Source: Alphaproteobacteria bacterium
Lineage (GTDB): Bacteria > Pseudomonadota > Alphaproteobacteria > CAAGCB01 > CAG-977
Length of the DNA: 64,000 nt
Direction: 5' to 3'
Assembly: GCA_900768875.1 (NCBI GenBank)
Contig: CAAGEP010000003.1
Coordinates: 1 to 64,000, forward strand
Shown: one piece after another, positions 46,319 through 53,928 of the stretch
Layout of the letters: every line of letters starts with the position of its first letter
Position numbering within the stretch: the first letter of the stretch is position 1
Notes under the pieces: generated by a model
Databases searched by the model: none
What the model was told of the DNA's origin: nothing
The model's input: the letters and a program-made list of their open reading frames with translations, nothing else
Position numbers and translations under genes: made by a program

Positions 46319-46588
46319 TCAATCGTCCGCGCCGGCGTTTTCCCCTTCCGTCAAATCGGCGACCGTTTCCAGCACTTCGATAAGAGCGGCGAATTTAAGT
46401 ATCCGTTCCTGCGCAAGGGCGGCGGCGGTTTCGTCGTCGGATTCCACCAAAGGCTTCAGCGCCATGATATTGTCCAGACAGAAATCGCCCAGCTCGTCCA
46501 ACGTGTCCATGACCATAACGCGTTTTTCGGCTGTTTTTTCCGATTTTGACTGCTTTTTTTCCTCTTTCTTCTTTTCTTTTTTAGACAT
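46319..46588 (-). CDS. Small charged hypothetical protein
   Basis: The 89-residue cytoplasmic protein has a Lys/Glu-rich start (MSKKEKKKEEKKQSK) and a helical remainder (VMDTLDELGDFCLDNIMALKPLVES). AAGGAG precedes the start, and it lies 11 bases after pepA, so it is probably co-transcribed with it. I recognise no family. Confidence 0.7.
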   Translation of the reverse strand: MSKKEKKKEEKKQSKSEKTAEKRVMVMDTLDELGDFCLDNIMALKPLVESDDETAAALAQERILKFAALIEVLETVADLTEGENAGADD

Positions 46589-46599
46589 GCAAGACTCCT

Positions 46600-48069
46600 T
46601 TATTTTTCCAAGTTGTCGCGGATGTAGCGGTCAAGCAGCTGCACGCCGAATCCCGATCCGCCTTTCGGACACATCAGAGTCGGTTTTTGCTGCAAAGCGA
46701 CGCCCGCAATATCCAAATGCGCCCATTTGACATCGGGCAGGACAAAGCGTTTCAAAAACGCCGCCGCCGTGCATGCGCCGCCGTCGCGTCCGACCGTCGA
46801 CGTGTTGCGGATATCGGCGATGTCGGAAACGATTTGTTCGTCGTAGCTTTCGTCGACGGGCATCGGCCAAAGCTTTTCACCGCTTTCGTTTGCGGCGGAA
46901 ACCAAAGCTTTCTCAAGGGTTTCGTCATTTGCAAACAGCCCCGCGAATTCCGTCCCGAGCGCAACCACAATCGCGCCCGTCAACGTTGCCAAGTCAATCA
47001 AAACGGGGGCTTTGAAGCGTTCCTGCGCGTACCACAGCGCGTCGCCCAGCACCAATCGTCCTTCGGCGTCGGTGTTGATGACTTCGACGGTAATGCCTTT
47101 CAGCGATTTGACGATGTCGCCCGGTTTTTGCGCCTTTGCCGACGGGATGTTTTCCACCATCGCCATCACGCCCGCGACGTTGACTTTCGCCTTGCGCATG
47201 GCAAGCGCCTGCAACGTTCCCAGAACGGTCGCCGCGCCCGCCAAATCCTCTTTCATATCTTCCATGCCTTTGGCGGGTTTCAGGCTCAAGCCGCCCGAAT
47301 CGAAGCAAACGCCTTTGCCGACCAAAACGGCGTGAGTGGCTTTGTCTTCGGGTTTGCCGCGCCATTGCACGACCACCATGCGCGGCGGGTTAATCGACCC
47401 TTGCGCCACGCCCAGCATCATATTGAACCCTTTGTCGCGCAGCTGCTTTTCATTGTAGATTTCGGTTTGAAGCCCGTATTTCTGCAGTTCGTCCGCGCGT
47501 TTTGCGAATGCTTCGGGCGTCATGACGTTGGCGGGTTCGTTGACCAGATCGCGCGCCGTATGGATGCCTTTCGCCAACGCAAAATAAGCGTCGTACCGGC
47601 TCTGCGCCATCTGCGCTTGTTCCGTCAGAATAAAAAACTCCTTGACCGTAACGGGCTTTTTGATTTCCGTTTTGTACTTGGTGAAGCGGTAAGACGCGAT
47701 TTTCGCCCCGAATCCGACGGGAGCGGCGGGCAAATCGTCAATGGCGAACGCGACGGCGGATTCGCCTTCGGTCAAAACGGCGTTCGCGGCAAAAGCGCCG
47801 ATTTTTTTCGCCGCCAAATCGCTCAACGGCTTCTTTTTGCCCAAACCGACGCACAGCAAGCGTTTGACGGGCAGAGTGTTCAGCGCCGTAAAGCAGTACG
47901 TTTCGCCGAATTTGCCATAGAAACCGTTGCGTTTCAGCGAACGGGTAACGCCGCCTTTCATAACTTCGTCGATTTTTTTCGCCGTCTTGGACAGCGTGAT
48001 GTTTTCGTAAACGCCGACAATCAGAATGCCGTCGCTTGAAATTTCAGTCTTTTTAAAAAGAATATCCAT
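46600..48069 (-). CDS. pepA: Leucyl aminopeptidase PepA (M17)
   Basis: The 489-residue cytoplasmic aminopeptidase requires two metal ions. The C-terminal catalytic domain has GKGVCFDSGGLSLKPA, the family signature NTDAEGRL and the bicarbonate/Arg region. The N-terminal macro-like domain is present. Length is normal and all metal ligands appear intact. GCAGG precedes the start. In some bacteria PepA also binds DNA; nothing here tests that. Confidence 0.95.
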   Translation of the reverse strand: MDILFKKTEISSDGILIVGVYENITLSKTAKKIDEVMKGGVTRSLKRNGFYGKFGETYCFTALNTLPVKRLLCVGLGKKKPLSDLAAKKIGAFAANAVLTEGESAVAFAIDDLPAAPVGFGAKIASYRFTKYKTEIKKPVTVKEFFILTEQAQMAQSRYDAYFALAKGIHTARDLVNEPANVMTPEAFAKRADELQKYGLQTEIYNEKQLRDKGFNMMLGVAQGSINPPRMVVVQWRGKPEDKATHAVLVGKGVCFDSGGLSLKPAKGMEDMKEDLAGAATVLGTLQALAMRKAKVNVAGVMAMVENIPSAKAQKPGDIVKSLKGITVEVINTDAEGRLVLGDALWYAQERFKAPVLIDLATLTGAIVVALGTEFAGLFANDETLEKALVSAANESGEKLWPMPVDESYDEQIVSDIADIRNTSTVGRDGGACTAAAFLKRFVLPDVKWAHLDIAGVALQQKPTLMCPKGGSGFGVQLLDRYIRDNLEK

Positions 48070-48107
48070 TGCTTTAACCTGCCGTTATCAAAAAGAATCT
48101 TTACCTT

Positions 48108-48137
48108 AGCATACACGCCCGCCCCCTTTGAAAGCAA
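48108..48137 (-). promoter_or_regulatory. Predicted promoter of pepA
   Basis: On the minus strand, TTGCTT (48137-48132), 18 bases, TATGCT (48113-48108). It lies about 40 bases upstream of pepA. Confidence 0.4.
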
Positions 48138-48180
48138 GCATAACAAAGTTTTGTTTTGCAAATCGGAACGATTCTGACGT

Positions 48181-48207
48181 AAAAGACGTGCAAAGCCCGT
48201 CTTTTTT
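48181..48207 (+). promoter_or_regulatory. Terminator-like hairpin in the corA leader
   Basis: AAAAGACG pairs with CGTCTTTT around a 9-base loop, followed by T residues. It lies on the plus strand 30 bases before the corA start, in the gap between divergent pepA and corA. No plus-strand gene ends upstream, so it cannot simply be a terminator for one; it may be an attenuator. Confidence 0.5.
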
Positions 48208-48239
48208 TGATACAACGTTTTTATCTGCGGAGGATTGGA

Positions 48240-49247
48240 ATGACGACGGAACTGCAAATCAGAATGCCCGAAGCGCCCAAAAAAGGGCTGGTTTTCGCTT
48301 TGTTGCTGGACGGACAAGGCGGGGCATCCCCTTTGACGATGGACGAAGTCGAACAATGGAAAGAGGAGGACGGCTTTTTATGGCTTCACTTCGATTCGTC
48401 GGCACAGGAAACAAAAGACTATATGCTGGAAAAAAGCGGTATTCAGCCGCTTGTGCTGGATTCCCTGCTGGATGACGAGGAAGACCGCCCCCGCTGCATG
48501 TCGTTCGGCGATAATCTGATGTTGTTTTTGCGCGCGATTAACTTGAATGTCGGAGAAGAACCCGACGATATGATTTCCCTGCGTATGTGGGAAGAAAAGA
48601 AACGCCTGATTACCCTGCGCGAAGACCCGATGGGCTTTATGTGGGAAATCAAACAGCACCTTGCCATCGGGGGAGGACCGCGCGACGCGGGTGAAATGCT
48701 GGACGAGATTTGTTCGCTGACGCTGGACAAGATTGTCGAAGCCGTGTCCGACATCGAAAACTACATCGACCGCGCCGAAGACGAAATTCTGGATGAAATC
48801 GAGGACGAAGAACTGATGCCGCGGCTGTCCGAAATCCGACGCAACTTGACGGAAATGCGGCGTTATCTGGCGCCTCAGCGCGACGCGATGGAGGGCGTGT
48901 CCCGCCAAATGCTGTCGTGGATGAGCGGCAAAGACCGATTCTTTTTGCACGAAAACGCCAACCGCATGCTGAGGATTATCGAAGACATCGACAGCTTGCG
49001 CGAACGCGCGATGATTAACATCGACGAACTGGCGAACAAAGTCCGCGAACAAACGCAACAGAATATGAACACTTTGTCCGTTTTGGCGGCGATTTTCATT
49101 CCGCTGAACTTTGTAACGGGGCTGTTCGGCATGAACGTCGGCGGCATTCCGGGACAGAATATGGCGGGCTTTACCTTTGCGGTCGTGTCGCTGATTGCGG
49201 TCGGTTTTATTCTGGCGCTGATTTTCAAGCGTCTGAAATGGTACTGA
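48240..49247 (+). CDS. CorA/ZntB family divalent cation transporter
   Basis: The 335-residue protein has a large acidic N-terminal cytoplasmic domain, a long helix and two C-terminal membrane segments. The signature GMN in FGMNVGGIPG connects the membrane segments. The following IPG fits the ZntB side of the family, whereas GMN is typical of CorA, so both Mg2+ and Zn2+ are possible. CGGAGG supports the start at 48240. tsaC follows after one base. Confidence 0.88.
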   Translation: MTTELQIRMPEAPKKGLVFALLLDGQGGASPLTMDEVEQWKEEDGFLWLHFDSSAQETKDYMLEKSGIQPLVLDSLLDDEEDRPRCMSFGDNLMLFLRAINLNVGEEPDDMISLRMWEEKKRLITLREDPMGFMWEIKQHLAIGGGPRDAGEMLDEICSLTLDKIVEAVSDIENYIDRAEDEILDEIEDEELMPRLSEIRRNLTEMRRYLAPQRDAMEGVSRQMLSWMSGKDRFFLHENANRMLRIIEDIDSLRERAMINIDELANKVREQTQQNMNTLSVLAAIFIPLNFVTGLFGMNVGGIPGQNMAGFTFAVVSLIAVGFILALIFKRLKWY

Positions 49248-49248
49248 A

Positions 49249-50196
49249 ATGAAAGCTTTGATTAAACAAGCGGACGATGAAAGCGCCGCTTTGGCGGCTG
49301 AATTGCTGGACAAAGGCGAACTGGTCGCTTTCCCGACCGAAACGGTGTACGGATTGGGCGCGGACGCGGCGAACGATTTGGCGGTCGCGTCGATTTTTGA
49401 AACCAAAGGCCGCCCGCAATTCAATCCTTTAATCGCTCATATCGCCGATTTGGCGTGGATTGAAAAATTCGCCGAGATGACTCCCGTCGCCAAAAAACTG
49501 GCGGAAAACTTTTTGCCGGGGCCGCTGACCATGGTGATGAAGCGGTCGGAAAATTGCCCCGTTTCGCACTTGGTTTGCGCGGGGCTGGACACGGTCGGCG
49601 TGCGCTTTCCCGTTCACGCGGGCGCGCAAAAAATGCTCAAAGCGTTCGGTCGTCCCGTCGCCGCCCCCAGCGCGAACATTTCGGGGACGGTCAGCCCGAC
49701 GACGGCGGAACACGTCGCGCAGGGCTTGGGTGATAAAATCCCGCTGATTTTGGACGGCGGCGCTTGCTCCGTCGGGGTCGAATCGACGATTGTCGATGTG
49801 ACGACGGACGCTCCCGCTTTGCTGCGCGCGGGCGGACTTGCCGTTGAAGACATCGAAGACGTTTTGAAAAAGCCCTTGCGCCGCCCCGAGGCCGATCCGA
49901 ACGCGCCGCGGTCGCCGGGACAAATGCTGTCGCACTACGCGCCGCGTCTGCCCGTTCGTTTGAACGCGGAACAGCCCGAAGCGGGCGAAGCGTTTCTGGC
50001 ATTCGGCGCGGCGGACAACGCAACGCTGAACCTGAGCCCGACGGGGGATTTGAGGGAAGCGGCGGCGCACCTGTTCGCCTATATGCGTTTGCTGGACGAC
50101 AAAAAATATACGGGCATTGCCGTCATGCCGATACCGACGCGAGGATTGGGGCTGGCAATCAACGACAGGTTGAAACGCGCCGCCTATCCGCATTGA
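49249..50196 (+). CDS. tsaC: L-threonylcarbamoyladenylate synthase (Sua5 type)
   Basis: The 315-residue enzyme makes threonylcarbamoyl-AMP for t6A37 tRNA modification. It has the YrdC domain (LVAFPTETVYGLGADA, KGRPQFNPLIAH, PGPLTMVMK, RPVAAPSANISG, STIVDV). The Sua5-type C-terminal domain begins after SPGQMLSHYAPRLPV. It is the long form (Sua5) rather than short TsaC. It is one base downstream of the CorA/ZntB gene. Confidence 0.93.
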   Translation: MKALIKQADDESAALAAELLDKGELVAFPTETVYGLGADAANDLAVASIFETKGRPQFNPLIAHIADLAWIEKFAEMTPVAKKLAENFLPGPLTMVMKRSENCPVSHLVCAGLDTVGVRFPVHAGAQKMLKAFGRPVAAPSANISGTVSPTTAEHVAQGLGDKIPLILDGGACSVGVESTIVDVTTDAPALLRAGGLAVEDIEDVLKKPLRRPEADPNAPRSPGQMLSHYAPRLPVRLNAEQPEAGEAFLAFGAADNATLNLSPTGDLREAAAHLFAYMRLLDDKKYTGIAVMPIPTRGLGLAINDRLKRAAYPH

Positions 50197-50280
50197 AACC
50201 TATGACTTTCGGTATAGGATATATCCGTTAAAGCCTAGGATTTATGCGGTTTTCCAGTCTTGTTGTCCGCCGCCTTTTTT

Positions 50281-50312
50281 GAAAAACTATAGGTATAGAA
50301 CATAGTTTTTTC
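50281..50312 (+). promoter_or_regulatory. Inverted repeat in the leader of the pilin gene
   Basis: GAAAAACTAT (50281-50290) pairs with ATAGTTTTTTC (50302-50312, one extra T) around an 11-base loop. The hairpin ends three bases before the AGGAGG ribosome site and may affect translation or RNA stability. A separate 10-base palindrome GGATATATCC lies at 50217-50226. Confidence 0.5.
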
Positions 50313-50325
50313 ATAGGAGGCTATC

Positions 50326-50949
50326 ATGACAATGAAACAGGGAACACACGAATCCGGCCGTTCAATGATTGAAATGTTGGGCGTTCTGGCAATTATCGGT
50401 GTTTTGTCCGTCGGCGGTATCGCAGGGTATTCGCAGGCAATGTCCAAATTCAAAGTGTCCAAAACGACCGACCAGGTTCAAACCATGGTGACGAACATCC
50501 GTACGCTGTTTACGGGTCAGCGCACCTATAACGGTTTGACGGGCGCGAATGCGTACACAATGGGCATTCTGACGGATGAAACGTGGGACGGAAGCGCCGC
50601 TTCCAACGCTTACGGCGGCACGATTCTGTTCGGCACCCCGAACAATAAAAAATACTTCTCGATTACCTACAACGGTTTGTCGCAGGACGCCTGCACCCGT
50701 TTGGTTATGGCCGACTGGGGCGATTCTTCGTCGGGTTTGATCGGTATTATCGCTCAATCCACGGCGCAGACTGCACCTGCTGACACGACGACGTCTTGGA
50801 CGGCGGCCGAAGGCAAAAGCGGTAAAGGGACGTTCCTGACGTCATCCAAAACGGAAGCCACGGGCATCCCCGTTATCTTGACCAGTGCGGTCGGCGCGTG
50901 CGCCAACGGTGTGGATAACGCGGCTTCGGTGACTTGGATTTACCGTTAA
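50326..50949 (+). CDS. Type IV pilin-like protein
   Basis: The 207-residue protein has a short basic leader and a prepilin signal GRSMIEMLGVLAIIGVLSVGG. Cutting after Gly11 would place Glu at position +5, as class III signals require. The rest is soluble and has two cysteines (DACTRL, GACANG) that could form the C-terminal disulfide loop. It resembles type IVb/PilS-like pilins. No prepilin peptidase, PilB or PilQ gene is nearby, so it is an orphan. A strong AGGAGG supports high expression, and a terminator follows. Confidence 0.85.
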   Translation: MTMKQGTHESGRSMIEMLGVLAIIGVLSVGGIAGYSQAMSKFKVSKTTDQVQTMVTNIRTLFTGQRTYNGLTGANAYTMGILTDETWDGSAASNAYGGTILFGTPNNKKYFSITYNGLSQDACTRLVMADWGDSSSGLIGIIAQSTAQTAPADTTTSWTAAEGKSGKGTFLTSSKTEATGIPVILTSAVGACANGVDNAASVTWIYR

Positions 50950-50968
50950 TCTGTCGGACTTTTTAAGG

Positions 50969-50995
50969 AAAAGGGGCGGTTTCGCCCCTTTTTTG
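50969..50995 (+). terminator. Intrinsic terminator of the pilin gene
   Basis: AAAAGGGGCG-GTTT-CGCCCCTTTT followed by TT. It lies 19 bases after the stop. Confidence 0.85.
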
Positions 50996-51006
50996 TTGCG
51001 AGAGTC

Positions 51007-51035
51007 TTGATACCCCCGCGGGGATGAACTATACT
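51007..51035 (+). promoter_or_regulatory. Promoter with CsoR-type operator in its spacer
   Basis: TTGATA (51007-51012) and TATACT (51030-51035) are 17 bases apart. The spacer contains the perfect palindrome CCCCGCGGGG (51014-51023) within TACCCCCGCGGGGAT, very like the G/C-tract operators of CsoR-family repressors. Binding here would block RNA polymerase and give self-repression of the downstream gene. Confidence 0.7.
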
Positions 51036-51058
51036 GAACAAAACGAAAGGGAGAATTC

Positions 51059-51337
51059 ATGTCGAACGAAAAAATCGGAATAATCGATAAAATCAAGCGG
51101 CTGAACCGTATCGCGGGGCAGGTTGAGGGAATTAAAAAAATGGTCGAGGACGAACGCGGCAACACGGAAGTTTTGACACAGCTGCGCGCCGTCCGCGCCG
51201 CCGTCAAAGGAATGGAAATAGCGTTGCTGACGGATCTGCTGCGGGACAAGGCGTCGCGGATGACTGGCGTTTCCGCGCAAAAACGCGGCGAACAGATAGA
51301 GGAAATGGTTACGCTGATGCGTCGCTACGGGGAGTAA
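51059..51337 (+). CDS. CsoR/RcnR/FrmR-family repressor lacking Cys and His
   Basis: The 92-residue helical protein has the family core RLNRIAGQVEGIKKMVEDE and VLTQLRAVRAAVKGME. The sensing residues are gone. The invariant cysteine (FrmR ECRAIL) aligns with Asn35 in GNTEVL, the helix-2 histidine aligns with Leu60, and the whole protein contains no Cys or His. Known members sense Cu, Ni, formaldehyde or sulfur through these residues, so this one must respond to something else or be constitutive. GGGAG precedes the start. Its 3' end overlaps the convergent alkA by 29 bases. Confidence 0.85.
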   Translation: MSNEKIGIIDKIKRLNRIAGQVEGIKKMVEDERGNTEVLTQLRAVRAAVKGMEIALLTDLLRDKASRMTGVSAQKRGEQIEEMVTLMRRYGE

Positions 51338-52169
51338 GCGAATTCCATAAATTGAACGTCGCGTAACTGCCGAACGGGCGGCAGTTTTCCGCAAGTGCTT
51401 TGATTTCTTTCGGCGGCAGGGATAAGGCTTTTTTGATGCCGTAATCCGAATACAGAAAAGCGTCGGGCGCGCGCATGACGCGAATGGCCAAATAATTTGC
51501 CGTCCAAGGACCGACCCCCGGCATGGCAAGCAGTTTCGGCAACTCCGTTTCAAGGTTCGCATCGGGCGACAAGTCAAGCGTGCGTTCCGTCAACCCTTTT
51601 GCAATCGCCGAAATCGCTTTGGCGCGGGTCGGCATGATGCCCGAATTTATCAGATTTTGTTCCGGCAAAGCGGCGATTTTGTCGGGGCGGGGAAACGCCG
51701 TTTCCGTTTGTTCCGTTTTCCCCAGCGCGTTGATAAAGCGCGCTGTCAGCGTTTGGGCGGCTTTGACGGTTATTTGTTGTCCCAAAACGGTTCTGACGGC
51801 AGTTTCAAACGCGTCGAAACATCCGACGGAGCGTGTGCCGGCAACGCACAAATTCGGACGGATATCGTTTAAAAAACGCAATTTTTCAAAAACGGCGGCG
51901 GGATTGCAGTCAATGTCGAACATCAGGCGCAAACGTTTTAAAATATCGGGCAAAACGGGGGCGAGGGATGACGTTGCCGCAACCGCCAAAGCGTTGCGTT
52001 CGGGATTGTTTTCAACCCGAATTTTTCCGTGAACGCCGTTCAAAAAGACCGAACGCGAATAAACATCGTTTTCAATCCGTTCAATGTTCGGCAGGGCGCG
52101 CGACGCCAAAAAACGCAACACGCTTTCCCATTGATACGGCGGACTGTAGGGCAATTCGGCTGAAAGCAC
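51309..52169 (-). CDS. alkA: DNA-3-methyladenine glycosylase II (AlkA-type)
   Basis: The 286-residue base-excision glycosylase removes alkylated bases. It has LGQQITVKAAQTLTARF and the helix-hairpin-helix MPGVGPWTANYLAIRVMRAPDAFLYSDYGIKKAL; the last of these includes the catalytic Asp. I start it at a GTG at 52169 because GGAG lies seven bases before it; a longer reading from 52235 lacks support. Its last 29 bases overlap the csoR-like gene on the other strand. Confidence 0.88.
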   Translation of the reverse strand: MLSAELPYSPPYQWESVLRFLASRALPNIERIENDVYSRSVFLNGVHGKIRVENNPERNALAVAATSSLAPVLPDILKRLRLMFDIDCNPAAVFEKLRFLNDIRPNLCVAGTRSVGCFDAFETAVRTVLGQQITVKAAQTLTARFINALGKTEQTETAFPRPDKIAALPEQNLINSGIMPTRAKAISAIAKGLTERTLDLSPDANLETELPKLLAMPGVGPWTANYLAIRVMRAPDAFLYSDYGIKKALSLPPKEIKALAENCRPFGSYATFNLWNSLTPRSDASA

Positions 52170-52264
52170 GGCAAAACTCCTGTTGATTGGAAAGCATACC
52201 TTTTCCGCCGTTGTTTTGCAAATCCGGAATCTCAACGGGCTTTACGCCGAGAAAACAAAAAATT

Positions 52265-52304
52265 AAATCAAACGATTGATTTTTTCAGAAGCGTCTGCTA
52301 TAAC
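52265..52304 (+). promoter_or_regulatory. Promoter and overlapping palindrome of the SCP2/ADH/ALDH operon
   Basis: TTGATT (52276-52281), 17 bases, TATAAC (52299-52304). The perfect inverted repeat AAATCAA-N4-TTGATTT (52265-52282) covers the -35 box, where a bound regulator would block transcription. Confidence 0.6.
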
Positions 52305-52328
52305 ACCCTCCGACGAAAGGATAAAGCG

Positions 52329-52802
52329 ATGAAAAAATTTAAATCTGTCATGTGTTGGATTGTGATGCGGGTTTTGTTTCGGGCTTTGCAGGTGCTGGCG
52401 AAAACCGACAGCCGCTTGAAAGCGGGCATCAAAGCCTATCCGAACCGCTATGTTTTCCGTTTGCGCGCGGGATTGGGCGAAAACGCGCCCGTGTTGTCGT
52501 TCAAAGTCAAAAACGACGGCTTTGCGCTGGCGAAAAACTCTGCCAAAGCCGATATGGACATCACGATTAAAAGCATTGAAGACGCGTTTGCGCTGTTCAC
52601 GGGGCAGGTCGGCATTGCGCGCGCGTATGCGGAACACCGCTTTTTTCTGAAAGGCAACCCGTACGAATCCATGGGCTTGGTGCGCGCTTTGGAAATCGCG
52701 GAATCTTATCTGTTTCCGCCGTTCATCGCGGACAAGCTGGACGTGCCGAACCGCGAATACAATCCGCTGAAGCTGTTCGCTTTGATGTGCGTGAAGGTGT
52801 GA
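52329..52802 (+). CDS. SCP2-like sterol/lipid-binding domain protein
   Basis: The 157-residue protein resembles the SCP2 lipid-transfer fold, with LSFKVKNDGFALAKNSAKADMDITIKSIEDAFALFTGQ matching its characteristic strand-helix part. The first 25 residues are hydrophobic (MKKFKSVMCWIVMRVLFRALQVL) and may bind the membrane. It leads an operon with an alcohol and an aldehyde dehydrogenase, so it may present a lipid alcohol or aldehyde to them (inference). AAAGGA lies ahead of the ATG. Confidence 0.7.
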   Translation: MKKFKSVMCWIVMRVLFRALQVLAKTDSRLKAGIKAYPNRYVFRLRAGLGENAPVLSFKVKNDGFALAKNSAKADMDITIKSIEDAFALFTGQVGIARAYAEHRFFLKGNPYESMGLVRALEIAESYLFPPFIADKLDVPNREYNPLKLFALMCVKV

Positions 52803-52803
52803 A

Positions 52804-53928
52804 ATGGGATACTTTGAATTCGTTATGCGCACAAAGCTGTGTTCGGGCGAAAACGCGTTGGAACACATCCCTTACGAACTGTCGCGCCTGAAAGCCGTAA
52901 AACCGCTGATTATCACGGACAAAACTCTTGAAAAACTGGGAATGTTAAAGGTTTTGACGGATGCTTTGGACAATATGCCGCACGCTTTGTTCACCGACGT
53001 TCCCCCCGACAGCGATTTGAAAAAAGCCGAAAACGCGGCGGCGCTTTACCGTGCCGAAAAATGCGACGGAGTTATCGCTTTGGGCGGCGGCAGCGTGATT
53101 GACACCGCCAAAGGAGCGGTGGCTCTTTTGACGCAAAACGCAAGCGAAATCAAAGACATCATCGGCTGTGAAGAATTGTCGCGCGGCGAGGTCGTTCCTT
53201 TTATCGCTTTGCCGACGACGGCGGGGACGGGCAGTGAAGCGACGTCGGTCGCCGTGATTGCCGACACCGAACGGCAGGTCAAGCTGGAAATCATATCCGA
53301 TCAGATGTTGCCGACAGTTGCCGTTCTTGATCCGCGATTGACGCTGGGATTGCCTCCGCGAGCGACGGCGGCGACCGCGATTGATGCGCTGTGCCACGCG
53401 ATTGAAGCGTTTTCCTGCCGTCAAAAGAACCCCGTCAGCGACGCGTTCGCTTATGCGGCGGTCAAGGCGATTTTGTCCGCTTTGCCCGAAGTGATTAAAA
53501 ATCCGCAGAACAAGGCGGCGCGGCTGGAACTGGCAAACGCCAGCTTTATGGCGGGCGTGTCGTTTTCCAACAGCATGGTGGGCGCGGTGCATGCCGTCGG
53601 GCATGCTTTGGGGGCGGTGTGCCATGTCGCGCACGGCGAAGCGATGGCGATTTTACTGCCTCGCGTGATGCGATTCAACCAATGTGCGGAATATCGGGAT
53701 TTGGCGGGATTGTTCGACGATCCCGAACCCGTCGTCGCGCTGGAAGTGCTGTTGCAGTCGCTGCACAATAAGACGGGACTGCCGATAACGCTGTCCCAAA
53801 CGGGCAAGGTCGCGGAATCGGACTTTGACGCGATTGCTGAAAAAGCTTTGAACGACGGCGCGATTTTGTTTAACGTCAAGCCGTTGGAAAAATCGGACAT
53901 TTTGCAACTGCTGAAGGACGCTTTTTAA
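52804..53928 (+). CDS. Iron-containing alcohol dehydrogenase
   Basis: The 374-residue group III NAD(P)-dependent dehydrogenase has GGGSVIDTAKG (cofactor), PTTAGTGSEAT, and the metal ligands in AIDALCHAIEAF and VGAVHAVGHALGAVCHVAHG. It should interconvert alcohols and aldehydes; the substrate is not clear from sequence. It starts two bases after the SCP2-like gene, and its TAA shares one base with the ATG of the aldehyde dehydrogenase. Confidence 0.9.
   Translation: MGYFEFVMRTKLCSGENALEHIPYELSRLKAVKPLIITDKTLEKLGMLKVLTDALDNMPHALFTDVPPDSDLKKAENAAALYRAEKCDGVIALGGGSVIDTAKGAVALLTQNASEIKDIIGCEELSRGEVVPFIALPTTAGTGSEATSVAVIADTERQVKLEIISDQMLPTVAVLDPRLTLGLPPRATAATAIDALCHAIEAFSCRQKNPVSDAFAYAAVKAILSALPEVIKNPQNKAARLELANASFMAGVSFSNSMVGAVHAVGHALGAVCHVAHGEAMAILLPRVMRFNQCAEYRDLAGLFDDPEPVVALEVLLQSLHNKTGLPITLSQTGKVAESDFDAIAEKALNDGAILFNVKPLEKSDILQLLKDAF

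Noticed and set aside
52265..52282. FNR-type site at the SCP2 operon promoter
   Set aside because: The half-sites are in the opposite order (ATCAA-N4-TTGAT instead of TTGAT-N4-ATCAA), so it is reported only as a palindrome.
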